From contig JAFOYQ010000048.1 of assembly GCA_017424575.1 (NCBI GenBank), forward strand, positions 1 through 44,703: a stretch of DNA of 44,703 nt. Reading direction: 5' to 3'. Both the position numbers and the translations under genes were made by a program. Below are positions 16,810 to 25,372 of the stretch, piece by piece. The number at the start of each line of letters is the position of its first letter. Within the stretch, counting starts at the first letter, position 1. The DNA is from Muribaculaceae bacterium (GTDB taxonomy: Bacteria > Bacteroidota > Bacteroidia > Bacteroidales > Muribaculaceae). The notes beneath the pieces were generated by a model. It was not told where the DNA came from and ran no database searches. It saw only the letters and a program-made list of their open reading frames with translations.

Positions 16810-18469
16810 CTTTTTTCGCTGGTTTCAACGTCTTTTTATATTTCGCTTCGTCGTGAAGTATATTCACAGCCGAGTCAACAGCCACATCGTGACGCAACGA
16901 TTCTATCAGTTGACCTCTTTGATAATAATAGCGCATCACAATCTCCTCGGCAAGATACTCGCTGATATCTTTGCGATGAGTGTCGAGGTCGCGATCCAAA
17001 TCGTGGCGCAACAACTTTTCCAACACTTCAAATTGAGCCTTTACGCTATCTGTCATATACCCCTCAAAAGTAGCGACTTTCTTGAGGTCGGCAAGGCGCA
17101 CTTCACACACCTTGTCATATTTCAACTTATTTGGGTCAATAAATTTTTTGAAATCGGCATAGATTGAGTCGGTAATCTCAAACTCTTCGGGCGAGGCAAT
17201 TGAGGGTGTTGTAGCAGCAAAACGATTAGCATAATCAAATGCCCACCAATCCATTACAATATTGTATGTCAATCTATTACCTTCGGGGTAGGTAACAACC
17301 ACATCGGGGGTAATACCTCCACCGTCGCGCACTTCGCGACCATTTGCAGTTTTGAATACGGTTGTGAGGCTATCGGGAGTGCGAGCCACCGAGCCATCGG
17401 GATTGCGATGTGAATAGTCAATCGCTTGAATAAGTCGGCCACTGGGAATATAATATTTTGCCGTAGTAACTTTCAACAAACCATTGTAAGGGACAGGACG
17501 AGTGCCTTGTACCAATCCTTTTCCAAAGGAACGTGTTCCCACAATTACTGCCCTATCAAGGTCTTGTAGCGCACCCGACACAATTTCTGAACTTGACGCT
17601 GTCGAACCATTAATCAACACTGCCAATGGAATTTCTTCATCAACAGGTTTTGTGGTTGTTCTATATACCTTTTCATTGAGTAATCCTTTACCCTTTGTGC
17701 GAAGCACCTCAGTGTTTTTAGGCACAAAGAGTCCTACAATTTTTACTGCACTTTCAAGCAATCCACCACCATTGTCGCGTAAATCGAGAACGATAGATTT
17801 CACACGTGGGTCTTTTTTCAACTCTATCAACGCTTTTTTTACCTCGTCGGCCGAATTTTCATTGAATGTAGTGAGTGATATATACCCTACATCGCCTCTT
17901 ATCACGCCATAATATGGCACAGGATTTACTTGAATTTTTGCACGAGTGATATCAAATGTGAGGATAGAATCCTCTACATAAGGACGTTTTACTACGACCG
18001 ACAATTTAGTACCAGCTTGACCTTTCAATCTTTCGCTCACCTTTGCACTCTGCCACCCCAACACGGTGTCACCATCTATGGCAACAATGAGGTCGCCAGG
18101 GCGCAACCCAGCTTTGTGTGCAGGAAAACCCTCTTGAGGCTCAGAAATATACACATTGCCATTGCGTTGCATTATCACCGAACCAATACCAGCATACTCG
18201 CCAGTGTGGATTACGCGAAACTCATCTTGCTCCTCCTCCGATATATACTCGGTATAAGGGTCAATCGACGACAACATTGCATCAATTGCCACACGAATCG
18301 CTTTATCGGCATCAACCGTATCAACATAATTTGATTGCAATTCCTTATATATTGAGTTAAATATATTGAGGTTGCGAGTCGCGCTCGTCTTATTATTTCG
18401 AGCAGTAGCAGTCCCAAAAATAGATATTGCACACAATGCTACCACTGCAATTATTATTGACTTTCTCAT
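16793..18469 (-). CDS. S41 family C-terminal processing protease
   Basis: Periplasmic serine protease that trims or degrades proteins from their C termini. 558 residues. An N-terminal signal/anchor segment covers residues 1-23 (RKSIIIAVVALCAISIFGT). The PDZ domain is at about 95-170 (GIGSVIMQRNG...AGLRPGDLIVAIDGD). The S41 catalytic domain has VKSIVLDLRDNGGG, the nucleophile Ser in NGSTASSSE (Ser292 by alignment to the Prc spacing) and the general-base Lys in RSFGKG (Lys317). The C-terminal 200 residues form an extra helical region common in Bacteroidota CtpA. It is the first gene of ctpA-mfd, and its 3' end overlaps mfd. The promoter was not identified. It is divergent from the tRNA-Asn pair. 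Confidence 0.92.
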   Translation of the reverse strand: MRKSIIIAVVALCAISIFGTATARNNKTSATRNLNIFNSIYKELQSNYVDTVDADKAIRVAIDAMLSSIDPYTEYISEEEQDEFRVIHTGEYAGIGSVIMQRNGNVYISEPQEGFPAHKAGLRPGDLIVAIDGDTVLGWQSAKVSERLKGQAGTKLSVVVKRPYVEDSILTFDITRAKIQVNPVPYYGVIRGDVGYISLTTFNENSADEVKKALIELKKDPRVKSIVLDLRDNGGGLLESAVKIVGLFVPKNTEVLRTKGKGLLNEKVYRTTTKPVDEEIPLAVLINGSTASSSEIVSGALQDLDRAVIVGTRSFGKGLVQGTRPVPYNGLLKVTTAKYYIPSGRLIQAIDYSHRNPDGSVARTPDSLTTVFKTANGREVRDGGGITPDVVVTYPEGNRLTYNIVMDWWAFDYANRFAATTPSIASPEEFEITDSIYADFKKFIDPNKLKYDKVCEVRLADLKKVATFEGYMTDSVKAQFEVLEKLLRHDLDRDLDTHRKDISEYLAEEIVMRYYYQRGQLIESLRHDVAVDSAVNILHDEAKYKKTLKPAKKDVDNK

Positions 18470-18598
18470 AGTTTTTATTTTGATACACGTTTTCTCTATA
18501 ATGAACCGCTAAATTACGAAATATTATCCCAAAAATGGCACTAAAATCCTCAAAAAAGCATTAAAATTGCACTTTTATGGATGATTTTTACAAAAACT

Positions 18599-18630
18599 AT
18601 TGCATAATTCAATTTTTAGGATTAATTTTG
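18599..18630 (+). promoter_or_regulatory. Promoter of the tRNA-Asn pair
   Basis: ATTG at 18599-18602 as a weak -33 element and TAATTTTG at 18623-18630 as the -7 box are separated by 20 bp, the spacing expected for the Bacteroidota housekeeping sigma factor. The predicted start is about 25 bp before the first tRNA. Confidence 0.55.
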
Positions 18631-18662
18631 CAACGCAATTTTGAAAAGGGTTGCATTTTCCC

Positions 18663-18736
18663 GCTTCAGTAGCTCAGTTGGTTAGAGCACCTGACTGTTA
18701 ATCAGGGGGTCGTTGGTTCAAGCCCATCCTGAAGCG
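18663..18736 (+). tRNA. tRNA-Asn (anticodon GTT), copy 1
   Basis: The acceptor stem GCTTCAG/CTGAAGC is perfect, the anticodon stem CCTGA/TCAGG encloses CTGTTAA (anticodon GTT), and the discriminator is G, as usual for Asn. CCA is not encoded. The T stem GTTGG/CCATC has a T-T mismatch at the second pair (50-64). Confidence 0.93.
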
Positions 18737-18761
18737 CAAAAAGTTTAGTTGGTTAATAATT

Positions 18762-18835
18762 GCTTCAGTAGCTCAGTTGGTTAGAGCACCTGACTGTTAA
18801 TCAGGGGGTCGTTGGTTCAAGCCCATCCTGAAGCG
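18762..18835 (+). tRNA. tRNA-Asn (anticodon GTT), copy 2
   Basis: Identical over all 74 bases to copy 1, 25 bp downstream and on the same transcript. It carries the same T-stem mismatch. A strong terminator begins directly after it. Confidence 0.93.
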
Positions 18836-18836
18836 C

Positions 18837-18866
18837 AAAAAGAGATTGCATCAGCAATCTCTTTTT
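18837..18866. terminator. Bidirectional terminator between tRNA-Asn and LD-carboxypeptidase
   Basis: AAAAAGAGATTGC (18837-18849) and GCAATCTCTTTTT (18854-18866) form a perfect stem with a 4-base loop. The A and T runs serve both the tRNA transcript and the converging minus-strand gene. Confidence 0.88.
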
Positions 18867-18903
18867 GTGTTTTATATACTTTCTAATGTGTTCTAATCTA
18901 TTC

Positions 18904-19827
18904 CTACCCTTTAGGGAATGGCCAGAAGATGAGGTGATTTTGGCCCGATGCTGTAACCTTGAGTGTTACTTTTGCACTTTCTATAACAGGAATATTGTGG
19001 TCAACATGACCTATAGGAACATTAAATGCCACTGGGAAATCATAAGGCTTAACCATGTCGTAAATCATAGTTTCCATATCGGCATAGTTGTCGTCGGGCT
19101 TATACTCGGTAAACTGACCAACAATCAATCCTCTCAATCGAGGCAATATTCCACTCAATCGCAATTGATACATTATGCGCTCAATCTTGTAGATTGGTTC
19201 GGCAATATCTTCAATGAATAATATTGTATCCTCTTCGATAATGTCATAGGGAGTATTAATCAACTCGGCGATAACTGCAACATTTCCACCCACCAATTTA
19301 CCGCTACATTGTCCCAATCGGTCGTATTGATGACTGTCAAAAGTAAATGCAGGAGCATCACCTCTCAATATCTCAAACAACACTTTGTTGTCAATATCTT
19401 CAGCACCTTTGCGAATGTGACTTGTCATTGAAGCATGAATACTTGCAATCCCCTTTGACGCCATAAATGCATGAAGTGCCGAAATATCACTATACCCTAT
19501 TACCCACTTTGGATCTTTTTCAATGGGCAACTTATTAAGCGAGTCCAACAAATGCACCACCCCATAACCACCACGAGCGCAAAGAATAGCTCTCACTTCG
19601 GGGTCAAGGAATGCATCTTCGAGATCGGATAGGCGTTCGGCTGGTGTGCCGCTATAATTACCCCATTGGCCAAGAGTGTGAGGCATAACCTTTACTTTCC
19701 ACCCCTGCTCTTCAAGCACTGGTGTAGCAAATTCCACATGTTCGGGATTAATAATCCCAGCAGGAGCCAATATCGCAATAGTATCACCCTCCTTTAGTGG
19801 TCGGGGGAATATGATATTTTTATTCAT
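18904..19827 (-). CDS. ldcA: LD-carboxypeptidase (S66 family)
   Basis: Cleaves the L,D bond to release terminal D-alanine from murein tetrapeptides during cell-wall recycling; S66 also includes MccF-type immunity enzymes. 307 residues, typical. The N-terminal GDTIAILAPAGIINPEHV is the S66 opening. CARGGYGVVHLLD and the nucleophile motif GYSDISALH (Ser at about 122) are intact. The C-terminal GNVAVIAELINTPYDI, FIEDIAEPIYKIER and VGQFTEY hold the conserved Glu, and IGHVDHNIPV holds the His. No signal peptide is seen, so it is cytosolic. It starts 25 bp after the radical SAM gene and probably shares its transcript. It ends with TAG followed by a second TAG two codons later. Confidence 0.9.
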   Translation of the reverse strand: MNKNIIFPRPLKEGDTIAILAPAGIINPEHVEFATPVLEEQGWKVKVMPHTLGQWGNYSGTPAERLSDLEDAFLDPEVRAILCARGGYGVVHLLDSLNKLPIEKDPKWVIGYSDISALHAFMASKGIASIHASMTSHIRKGAEDIDNKVLFEILRGDAPAFTFDSHQYDRLGQCSGKLVGGNVAVIAELINTPYDIIEEDTILFIEDIAEPIYKIERIMYQLRLSGILPRLRGLIVGQFTEYKPDDNYADMETMIYDMVKPYDFPVAFNVPIGHVDHNIPVIESAKVTLKVTASGQNHLIFWPFPKG

Positions 19828-19852
19828 AATCTTTTTTAATTATCGTTTTACA

Positions 19853-20629
19853 CTAACTCACCATTACGTCAAATCCTTCGGCTCGCAACTGCGACGCAAT
19901 CACTTCAAGTTCCTCGCGCGACACTTTTTCAAGTTGCTGCTCGGGTGTTTTGCGATCGATTGAGTAAATCATCACTTGTCGAGGATTTATTTGCTTATAT
20001 GCTTTTATCAACGCTTCCACCTCTTGTGCTGTGGTGTTATCAATACGCTGTCCATCATGCTCTCCTCGCAAAAACATCGTTTGCACCACACATTGCCCAC
20101 CAAATTGAGCGATTTGCTCCACCACTTTTTCACAAGTAAATGTTGGAGATGCAGGTTGGTCAATCAAGCGCATTGTTTCGTTGATAGCCGAGTCGAGTTT
20201 GAGAATATTATTATCCACCTTGCGCAATGCTGCAACCACGCTCTCGTCGCCTAATCGAGTTGAATTGCTCAATACGCTTATTTTCACTTGTGGGAAATAT
20301 TTATCACGCAAAGCAATTGTATCATCGATGATTTCGGCAAACTGAGGATGAATAGTAGGTTCGCCATTACCCGAAAAAGTTATAACATCAAGAGGTTCGC
20401 CAAGGCTCTTCATCGCACTAAGTTTCTCCTCCAAATCTTGCGACACCTTTTCACGCGTTGGCAATCCTGTGGTCCCTGCACCTTGCGAGTTATACCCCGC
20501 TTCGCAATACACACAGTCAAACGAACACACCTTCCCATCATTAGGGGAAAGATTCACCCCCAATGACGATCCTAACCGTCGACTATGTATAGGACCAAAT
20601 ATCGTTGAATGAAATAATATTGTTACCAT
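19853..20629 (-). CDS. Radical SAM protein (COG0731-like)
   Basis: 258 residues. The motif CSFDCVYCE (CxxxCxxC, about 34-42) binds the [4Fe-4S] cluster, preceded by the characteristic GPIHSRRLGSSLGVNL. Downstream, VITFSGNGEPTIHPQF resembles the GGEP SAM-binding motif. This architecture is found in COG0731-like proteins related to the wybutosine enzyme TYW1, but no flavodoxin domain is present and the substrate is unknown. It sits 25 bp before ldcA on the same strand, which gives no clear functional hint. No TAnnTTTG box was found in the 148-bp gap upstream. It ends with TAG. Confidence 0.8.
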   Translation of the reverse strand: MVTILFHSTIFGPIHSRRLGSSLGVNLSPNDGKVCSFDCVYCEAGYNSQGAGTTGLPTREKVSQDLEEKLSAMKSLGEPLDVITFSGNGEPTIHPQFAEIIDDTIALRDKYFPQVKISVLSNSTRLGDESVVAALRKVDNNILKLDSAINETMRLIDQPASPTFTCEKVVEQIAQFGGQCVVQTMFLRGEHDGQRIDNTTAQEVEALIKAYKQINPRQVMIYSIDRKTPEQQLEKVSREELEVIASQLRAEGFDVMVS

Positions 20630-20777
20630 ATATTTATATCATCTTCACAAGAGGAATTCATCTAAAATCCAAAAATCTTATAATATTTGGGGAATTGATT
20701 CCGAATTTCTTAAAATTTTGCATTTTTTGCCAAGTCACAACTTTGTCGGTGAGGCTATGAAAATAACTATAAAATCT

Positions 20778-22055
20778 CTATTTCAATTGCTCAAACATCC
20801 AGTTCCATAGAGCATTTGTTTGCTCAATATACAACCAGTGACCATTATTTTCGCCTACGATAAGCGATTTAGGGGCTGTGATGATGTTGTAAGTAGAACG
20901 AGTTGTTGTTGGGGCACAAGTAAGGTCATTATAACCCACAAAATATTTCACAGGAGCAGTAAGATTGCGCGCAAAGTTTGTTACATCATAGTAGCGCGCT
21001 GTCGACATCTTGTCGGGGGTGCAATTGTCTTTATTTTTGAATACATGTGGCCATCCTCCAGCACGCCCATGAGTATATCCCTCAAGATCGCACAATGCAG
21101 GAAAGTATGCCACGGTAGCGTTAATACGGCTATCAAGAGCCGATGTCACAATCGACAATGCCCCTCCTTGACTACCTCCAAATGTGCCAATCTTGCCATT
21201 AAACTGAGGCAATGTTTCAATAAAGTCAATGCCACGCACACAGCCAAGGTACACTCGTTTATAATAATATGAATAACGATTATCTATATTATAAGTAGGA
21301 TATGAAGCCAATGCACCACCATTAAGGTCACTATAAATTGAGCCGTCGGTGATATTAACAGGTATGCCATGAATACCAAATTCAAGCACTATCGCTCCTT
21401 GAGCCGCATGTGCCACATCGCCCGATTTCTCCCCTACTCCCGCACCTGGGAAGCGCAACACTGCAGGATATTTACCCTCAGCCTTAGGCATCGTCAACAT
21501 GCCATACATGCGAGTGTTGTTGATGTTGCGATATGAAATATGATACACGTTCACTTTATCGGTGCATCGCTCGGGAAGGAGCGTCATTGTGGGTTGAAGG
21601 TCAATTTTGCGAGCAGCCTCAAGTTGTCCATCCCAAAATTTCTTGAAATCTTCGGGTTGAGTTACCGTTGGCAACAATTTATCGGTATCAAAGCCCACAG
21701 TTGATATTGACGAATATTTCTTCCCATCTTTTTCTACAGTGGCTTTCACCCGCAAGTAACCAGGTTTCTTCATCGTGCCCATGCTAATTGTAGCCTCACT
21801 ACCTTTGAGAGTAGTTGACTTTGTGATATGAGGCGTCATTAAGTCCTCACTCACCTCATAATTCACAACTACATCTTCCATAGCCATACCACAATCGGTT
21901 GCCATCACTTTTACTTTGGCACTCTCCCCCACCTTATAGAGAGCATCGGCATGGTCGGGGATAAGATGCACCTGCACCTTTGTGGCACGAGGTTGCGCTA
22001 CTACACTCACACCCATGAATATAATCATGGCAAGTGACAGAAAAAAATGTTTCAT
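20778..22055 (-). CDS. Acetyl-xylan-esterase-like alpha/beta hydrolase (CE7/AXE1)
   Basis: 425 residues. A signal peptide (about 1-20, ending VVAQ) directs export. Residues 21-125 form an Ig-like N-terminal domain, followed by the AXE1-type hydrolase. The nucleophile elbow is GGSQGG (Ser295), the acid is Asp377 in GYNDLTC and the His is His406 in NNGHW, a complete triad with normal spacing. Family members remove acetyl groups from xylo-oligosaccharides or cephalosporins; sugar deacetylation is the likely role here. It lies 12 bp downstream of a NrtR-type Nudix regulator gene and is probably in the same operon, which fits control by a plant-sugar signal. It ends with TAG. Confidence 0.85.
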   Translation of the reverse strand: MKHFFLSLAMIIFMGVSVVAQPRATKVQVHLIPDHADALYKVGESAKVKVMATDCGMAMEDVVVNYEVSEDLMTPHITKSTTLKGSEATISMGTMKKPGYLRVKATVEKDGKKYSSISTVGFDTDKLLPTVTQPEDFKKFWDGQLEAARKIDLQPTMTLLPERCTDKVNVYHISYRNINNTRMYGMLTMPKAEGKYPAVLRFPGAGVGEKSGDVAHAAQGAIVLEFGIHGIPVNITDGSIYSDLNGGALASYPTYNIDNRYSYYYKRVYLGCVRGIDFIETLPQFNGKIGTFGGSQGGALSIVTSALDSRINATVAYFPALCDLEGYTHGRAGGWPHVFKNKDNCTPDKMSTARYYDVTNFARNLTAPVKYFVGYNDLTCAPTTTRSTYNIITAPKSLIVGENNGHWLYIEQTNALWNWMFEQLK

Positions 22056-22067
22056 CTAATGTATCTT

Positions 22068-22781
22068 TTAGAATTTCTTTAACTCAAATTTTAACGATTG
22101 TGCTTTCTCTTTGAACACCTCTTTGTTACACTCAAAAAGTTGTGGAGCCTTATGCGCCGTTCCTTCCACCTTTTTGCCGAGTGGAGTGACAATGCCACTT
22201 GATTGGAGTTTGCGAGCAAAGTTGCGACGGTCATACACCACCCCTTGAATAGCCTCATAGAGTGTTTGCACTTGTGTCAAAGTAAACTCTTTGCCCAATA
22301 GGTCGTAACCAATAGGATCGAAGTGAATTTGGCGTTTAATCGCCTCAAGAGCCTTTGCCAAAATTTGCGCGTGGTCAAATGCCAATTGAGGCACTTCATC
22401 TATATCAAACCATTGTGCTTTAGCTGCATCATCGCCTCCCAACACATCACTTGGTTCAACCAATGCATAATATGCCAATGAAATCACACGATTGCGAGGG
22501 TCGCGATCAACTTCAGAAAACACTCCCAACTGCCACAATCTATCTTCCGATACCGAGAGGTTGGTTTCTTCCTTCAACTCACGAAGGGCACACTGCTCAG
22601 CAGTTTTATCATTTTCGCGCAAGAAACCACCAGGCAATGCCCAACATCCCTTAAAGGGCTCTAAATTTCTCTCAATTAATAGAACTTTCAATTTTTTGCC
22701 ATCAAAACCGAATATCACACAGTCGGTAGCTACTGATGGACGCCAATACTCATAACAATACTGTTTTGTTTTATTAGCCAT
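22068..22781 (-). CDS. Nudix-domain transcriptional regulator, NrtR/AraR-like
   Basis: 237 residues from ATG 22781 (MANKTKQYCYEYWRPS). The frame continues upstream to 22886, but that lies before the -7 box at 22855-22862. Residues about 15-140 are a Nudix domain (CVIFGFDGKKLKVLLIERN, GCWALPGGFLREN). The Nudix box is degenerate: an extra residue lies between GGFLREN and RELKEE, and the usual Gly of EExG is Asn (EETNL), which argues for ligand binding rather than hydrolysis. Residues about 160-237 form the winged-helix DNA-binding part of this family (FTLTQVQTLYEAI, DRRNFARKL). Related Bacteroides AraR senses arabinose. It is followed by the esterase gene, which it likely controls. Confidence 0.85.
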   Translation of the reverse strand: MANKTKQYCYEYWRPSVATDCVIFGFDGKKLKVLLIERNLEPFKGCWALPGGFLRENDKTAEQCALRELKEETNLSVSEDRLWQLGVFSEVDRDPRNRVISLAYYALVEPSDVLGGDDAAKAQWFDIDEVPQLAFDHAQILAKALEAIKRQIHFDPIGYDLLGKEFTLTQVQTLYEAIQGVVYDRRNFARKLQSSGIVTPLGKKVEGTAHKAPQLFECNKEVFKEKAQSLKFELKKF

Positions 22782-22797
22782 ATACAAAATTATTATA

Positions 22798-22840
22798 GTA
22801 AAACGAAAACACACTATTGCATCTTTTTGTTTCGTTTTAC
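22798..22840. promoter_or_regulatory. 11-bp inverted repeat in the Nudix regulator 5' region
   Basis: GTAAAACGAAA (22798-22808) and TTTCGTTTTAC (22830-22840) are perfect inverted arms 21 bases apart, between the -7 box and the start codon. The centre-to-centre distance of 32 bp is about three helical turns. It is a candidate autoregulatory operator or a 5' UTR stem. Confidence 0.5.
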
Positions 22841-22854
22841 TTGTTAATTTGACA

Positions 22855-22862
22855 CAAAGATA
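22855..22862 (-). promoter_or_regulatory. Putative -7 box for the Nudix regulator-esterase operon
   Basis: The minus strand reads TATCTTTG, an exact TAnnTTTG match, 74 bp before ATG 22781. It excludes the longer upstream reading frame. Confidence 0.6.
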
Positions 22863-22985
22863 ATAGTTTTGTTTGAAATCACACACATTCAGCCCTATTT
22901 TTATTATACTTTGGTTAATTCTGTTAACACTTAAGCGTATTCAATATAAAAATTGTTAATATACTATTTTTTATAACTAAAAAAG

Positions 22986-23016
22986 TATGTTATATAACAT
23001 AAAAGCACTACCTTTG
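22986..23016 (+). promoter_or_regulatory. Promoter with a perfect 16-bp palindrome at the -33 position
   Basis: TATGTTATATAACATA (22986-23001) is a perfect palindrome and TACCTTTG (23009-23016) is a perfect TAnnTTTG -7 box. The palindrome replaces the -33 element, so a bound protein would block or replace sigma contact. A shorter palindrome TGTTAACA lies at 22922-22929. Confidence 0.6.
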
Positions 23017-23055
23017 CATCGTGTTTTTCATGGTATTAGATTTAAGGTTAAGAAG

Positions 23056-23086
23056 ATTGGTTGTCGCGATGACAATCAATTTTTTT
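23056..23086 (+). terminator. Intrinsic terminator 1 of the small transcript
   Basis: ATTGGTTGTC (23056-23065) pairs with GACAATCAAT (23071-23080), with one G-T wobble and a 5-base loop, followed by seven T residues. Confidence 0.75.
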
Positions 23087-23150
23087 ATATACCTACTTTA
23101 ACAACCTATAATCACATATTAATCAGCACGATATAGACTTCAGAATAGCA

Positions 23151-23177
23151 AACAGCCACGTTATTAGTGGCTGTTTT
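23151..23177 (+). terminator. Intrinsic terminator 2 of the small transcript
   Basis: AACAGCCAC (23151-23159) pairs with GTGGCTGTT (23167-23175) around a 7-base loop, followed by a short T run. It isolates the upstream transcript from the gene at 23330. Confidence 0.75.
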
Positions 23178-23283
23178 GTATTATACATATCTGTAATAAC
23201 TCTTTATTAAAAAACGTAAGTATTTAATTATACTAATTCTCTATGCATTTTTTCAACAAATATATTTTTGGAACATTTTTTGT

Positions 23284-23291
23284 TATATTTG
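23284..23291 (+). promoter_or_regulatory. Putative -7 box for the coiled-coil gene
   Basis: TATATTTG matches TAnnTTTG and ends 38 bp before the ATG at 23330. This suggests that the gene pair has its own promoter rather than relying on read-through. Confidence 0.55.
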
Positions 23292-23329
23292 CAAATAGAT
23301 AACCATATTAAACCTATATACCTCACGCA

Positions 23330-25369
23330 ATGAAAGAGTCAATTCTCTCAAAAATTAAAGATATCGCGCTAAAACTTGCCGAAAGCAATGACACATTAAC
23401 GAGTGCCGACCTCGCTAATGAATTGAAAGATTTTGGCATTGATGGCGACTCGGCAAAGATTGCCACTCTTGTGTGGGAAGCATTTTGTAAATATGGCAAC
23501 AACAAAGAGATTCTTAATGCATTCCTCAACAATCTTCGCACTAAATCGCTCGTTGAGGAGCAAGAGCTTCGCTCCAACCTCAACAATAATGACACCGAGA
23601 ATGCATTGACAATCGTTCACAAACAGGGCGATGTAGCAAACAACGCCATTGAGTCGGTAACAAAAATCGCCAATGAAGAGATTACACCCATTGAAAACTC
23701 GGGTATCAAAAATGCAATCAACAAAATCATCGGCACAAAAGAGATTCAAGCGATACAACACGAAGCCGAACAGATTTTCAACAAACACTCTCGATTAGCA
23801 AAGGCTTACGACAATGCTAAGGGTGAGGTAAAAGCAAATATCGCCTCATTCGTTGAGTTGCGCAGTGATATATCCGACATATTTTCACGCTACGCCACAA
23901 TGCTGGTCGATGTTTTTGGCGACTCCATAAAGGTTTCGTTTCCCGAACTTTTTGACTTCGATCGCATAAAATTCCTAAACACAGAACACTTTGTATCCCA
24001 ATTTAGAGATAGTTACAACGCTCTATCTCTCAATTGCACCGACACTCTTGCTACCCTATCTGATAGTTTCCAAAAATCTCTACTAAGTAGCGTTGCAGCC
24101 TACAAAGGGAAGGAGCACTCTCGCGGTGCTTTGACGGTAGCTTCAATGAATATGATATCACACTATCTCAGTGTTGGACAAAAGACATTCCGATTAAAGA
24201 ACTCTCTACAACAATTTAAGGATGAGATTAACCACAATTCAACTCTTATAGTTAGTGATGCTGGGCGGCTCTCTATCATCAATGATAATGTAAATGAGGT
24301 GCTCATACCTCAAGCCGAACTATTTTACAAATATGCCGAGAAACTCATATCGAAAGAGTTCACGCAAATACTTGATGCGATCTATAGCGATGAATCTATT
24401 AAATCGCTCAAGGCATCAAGAGACGCTTTGCTTTCGCAATGCAAAGAATTGGAACAAGAGTTAAATTACGAACTATTTAATATCAACCATTATACTTCGC
24501 TAATTGCCGAATACGAAACAACTCTCGCCCAAATGCGCAATAACTATGACACAGCAATGCGCAACAAGCCACGCAAACCCTCTACATTCAAAAATATCGT
24601 CACTCTCAACAAAGCAACCAATACCTACGACCGTGACATGTATGAATGGAACGAAGTGAGCATGCCGGTAATTGACGAATATGACAATCTTCGTGTCGAA
24701 CTCCAAATCGCAAAAGAGGATTTGCATCATCTACAAGAAGCGCACAAAAAGCACACTCTTGAATACAACCGCCTACACAAAGAAGCCGAAGCGATTGCAA
24801 CAAAGATTAGGTCAATCCTTGCTGTTAACGATGACTTAAAACGCGCTATATTAGACCACATGCAAGTGTTGATATCACTTCTTAACGTGGGCAAAAATAT
24901 TCTCCAAAGCAACATTGACACTACCCTCGTTGAACCGATAGATATACAACACTACAAAGAGAATATTCTCTCAACCAATACTATCAACCGCTTGAAAGAG
25001 TTCTATTCTTCGGCAATAAAAGCCACCGAAAAAGCAAACACTCCAGCATCGGATTCGCTTTCAGTAAAACATTGCATACCTATCATTGAAGAGTATATAA
25101 TGCTAAAGCTCAAAAAAGAGGAGGGCAAAGCAAGCGAAGAGTTCTACAAAAGTGAATTTGAACGCTTAAAAGCTCTTCTCGCTCCACATATCAGTGCTAC
25201 CAACAATCGCATTGAACTTCTTCGCGACACAATGGCACAAATCAACACTGCCTCTAACGAAGAGGAGTTAATAAAAGGTATTCTCAAACTCGGAGGCGTT
25301 GACCAATCAACATTATCCCCCACCGAATGGGAAGATTTCTTAAAAGGGAACAAAACTATCAATATTTAA
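23330..25369 (+). CDS. Large coiled-coil protein of unknown function
   Basis: 679 residues, no signal peptide and no membrane segment. I do not recognise a catalytic domain: there is no Walker motif, so it is not a complete SMC/Rad50-type ATPase. Residues 1-75 are helical (SADLANELKDFGIDG...) and could be a small binding domain. Residues 140-350 are mostly helical. Two coiled-coil arms (about 355-412 and 450-500, rich in Glu, Lys, Leu and Gln) flank a basic, proline-containing hinge with the distinctive stretch MRNKPRKPSTFKNIVTLNKA. The C-terminal 580-679 is again charged and helical. It is followed after 3 bp by the DUF4112 gene, a strict pair. Plus-strand orientation differs from almost all neighbours. 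A cytosolic structural or nucleic-acid-associated role is conceivable, but nothing proves it. Confidence 0.85.
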   Translation: MKESILSKIKDIALKLAESNDTLTSADLANELKDFGIDGDSAKIATLVWEAFCKYGNNKEILNAFLNNLRTKSLVEEQELRSNLNNNDTENALTIVHKQGDVANNAIESVTKIANEEITPIENSGIKNAINKIIGTKEIQAIQHEAEQIFNKHSRLAKAYDNAKGEVKANIASFVELRSDISDIFSRYATMLVDVFGDSIKVSFPELFDFDRIKFLNTEHFVSQFRDSYNALSLNCTDTLATLSDSFQKSLLSSVAAYKGKEHSRGALTVASMNMISHYLSVGQKTFRLKNSLQQFKDEINHNSTLIVSDAGRLSIINDNVNEVLIPQAELFYKYAEKLISKEFTQILDAIYSDESIKSLKASRDALLSQCKELEQELNYELFNINHYTSLIAEYETTLAQMRNNYDTAMRNKPRKPSTFKNIVTLNKATNTYDRDMYEWNEVSMPVIDEYDNLRVELQIAKEDLHHLQEAHKKHTLEYNRLHKEAEAIATKIRSILAVNDDLKRAILDHMQVLISLLNVGKNILQSNIDTTLVEPIDIQHYKENILSTNTINRLKEFYSSAIKATEKANTPASDSLSVKHCIPIIEEYIMLKLKKEEGKASEEFYKSEFERLKALLAPHISATNNRIELLRDTMAQINTASNEEELIKGILKLGGVDQSTLSPTEWEDFLKGNKTINI

Positions 25370-25372
25370 TCA

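Larger units (their letters stand above)
23023..23177 (+). ncRNA. Putative small RNA or orphan 5' leader
   Basis: Transcription from the -7 box at 23009 would start near 23023. The first 60 bases contain no start codon with a useful frame and lead to a hairpin with a T run (23056-23086). If passed, a second hairpin with TTTT follows at 23151-23177. No ORF of note lies between. The start of the transcript (GTTTTTCATGGTATTAG...) reminds me of a leader recurring in Bacteroidales genomes, but I cannot verify this. It could be a stand-alone RNA of about 60 or 155 nt. Confidence 0.5.

Noticed and set aside
22782..22886. 35-codon N-terminal extension of the Nudix regulator
   Set aside because: It lies across and upstream of the -7 box at 22855-22862; MANKT at 22781 is a good start for the family.
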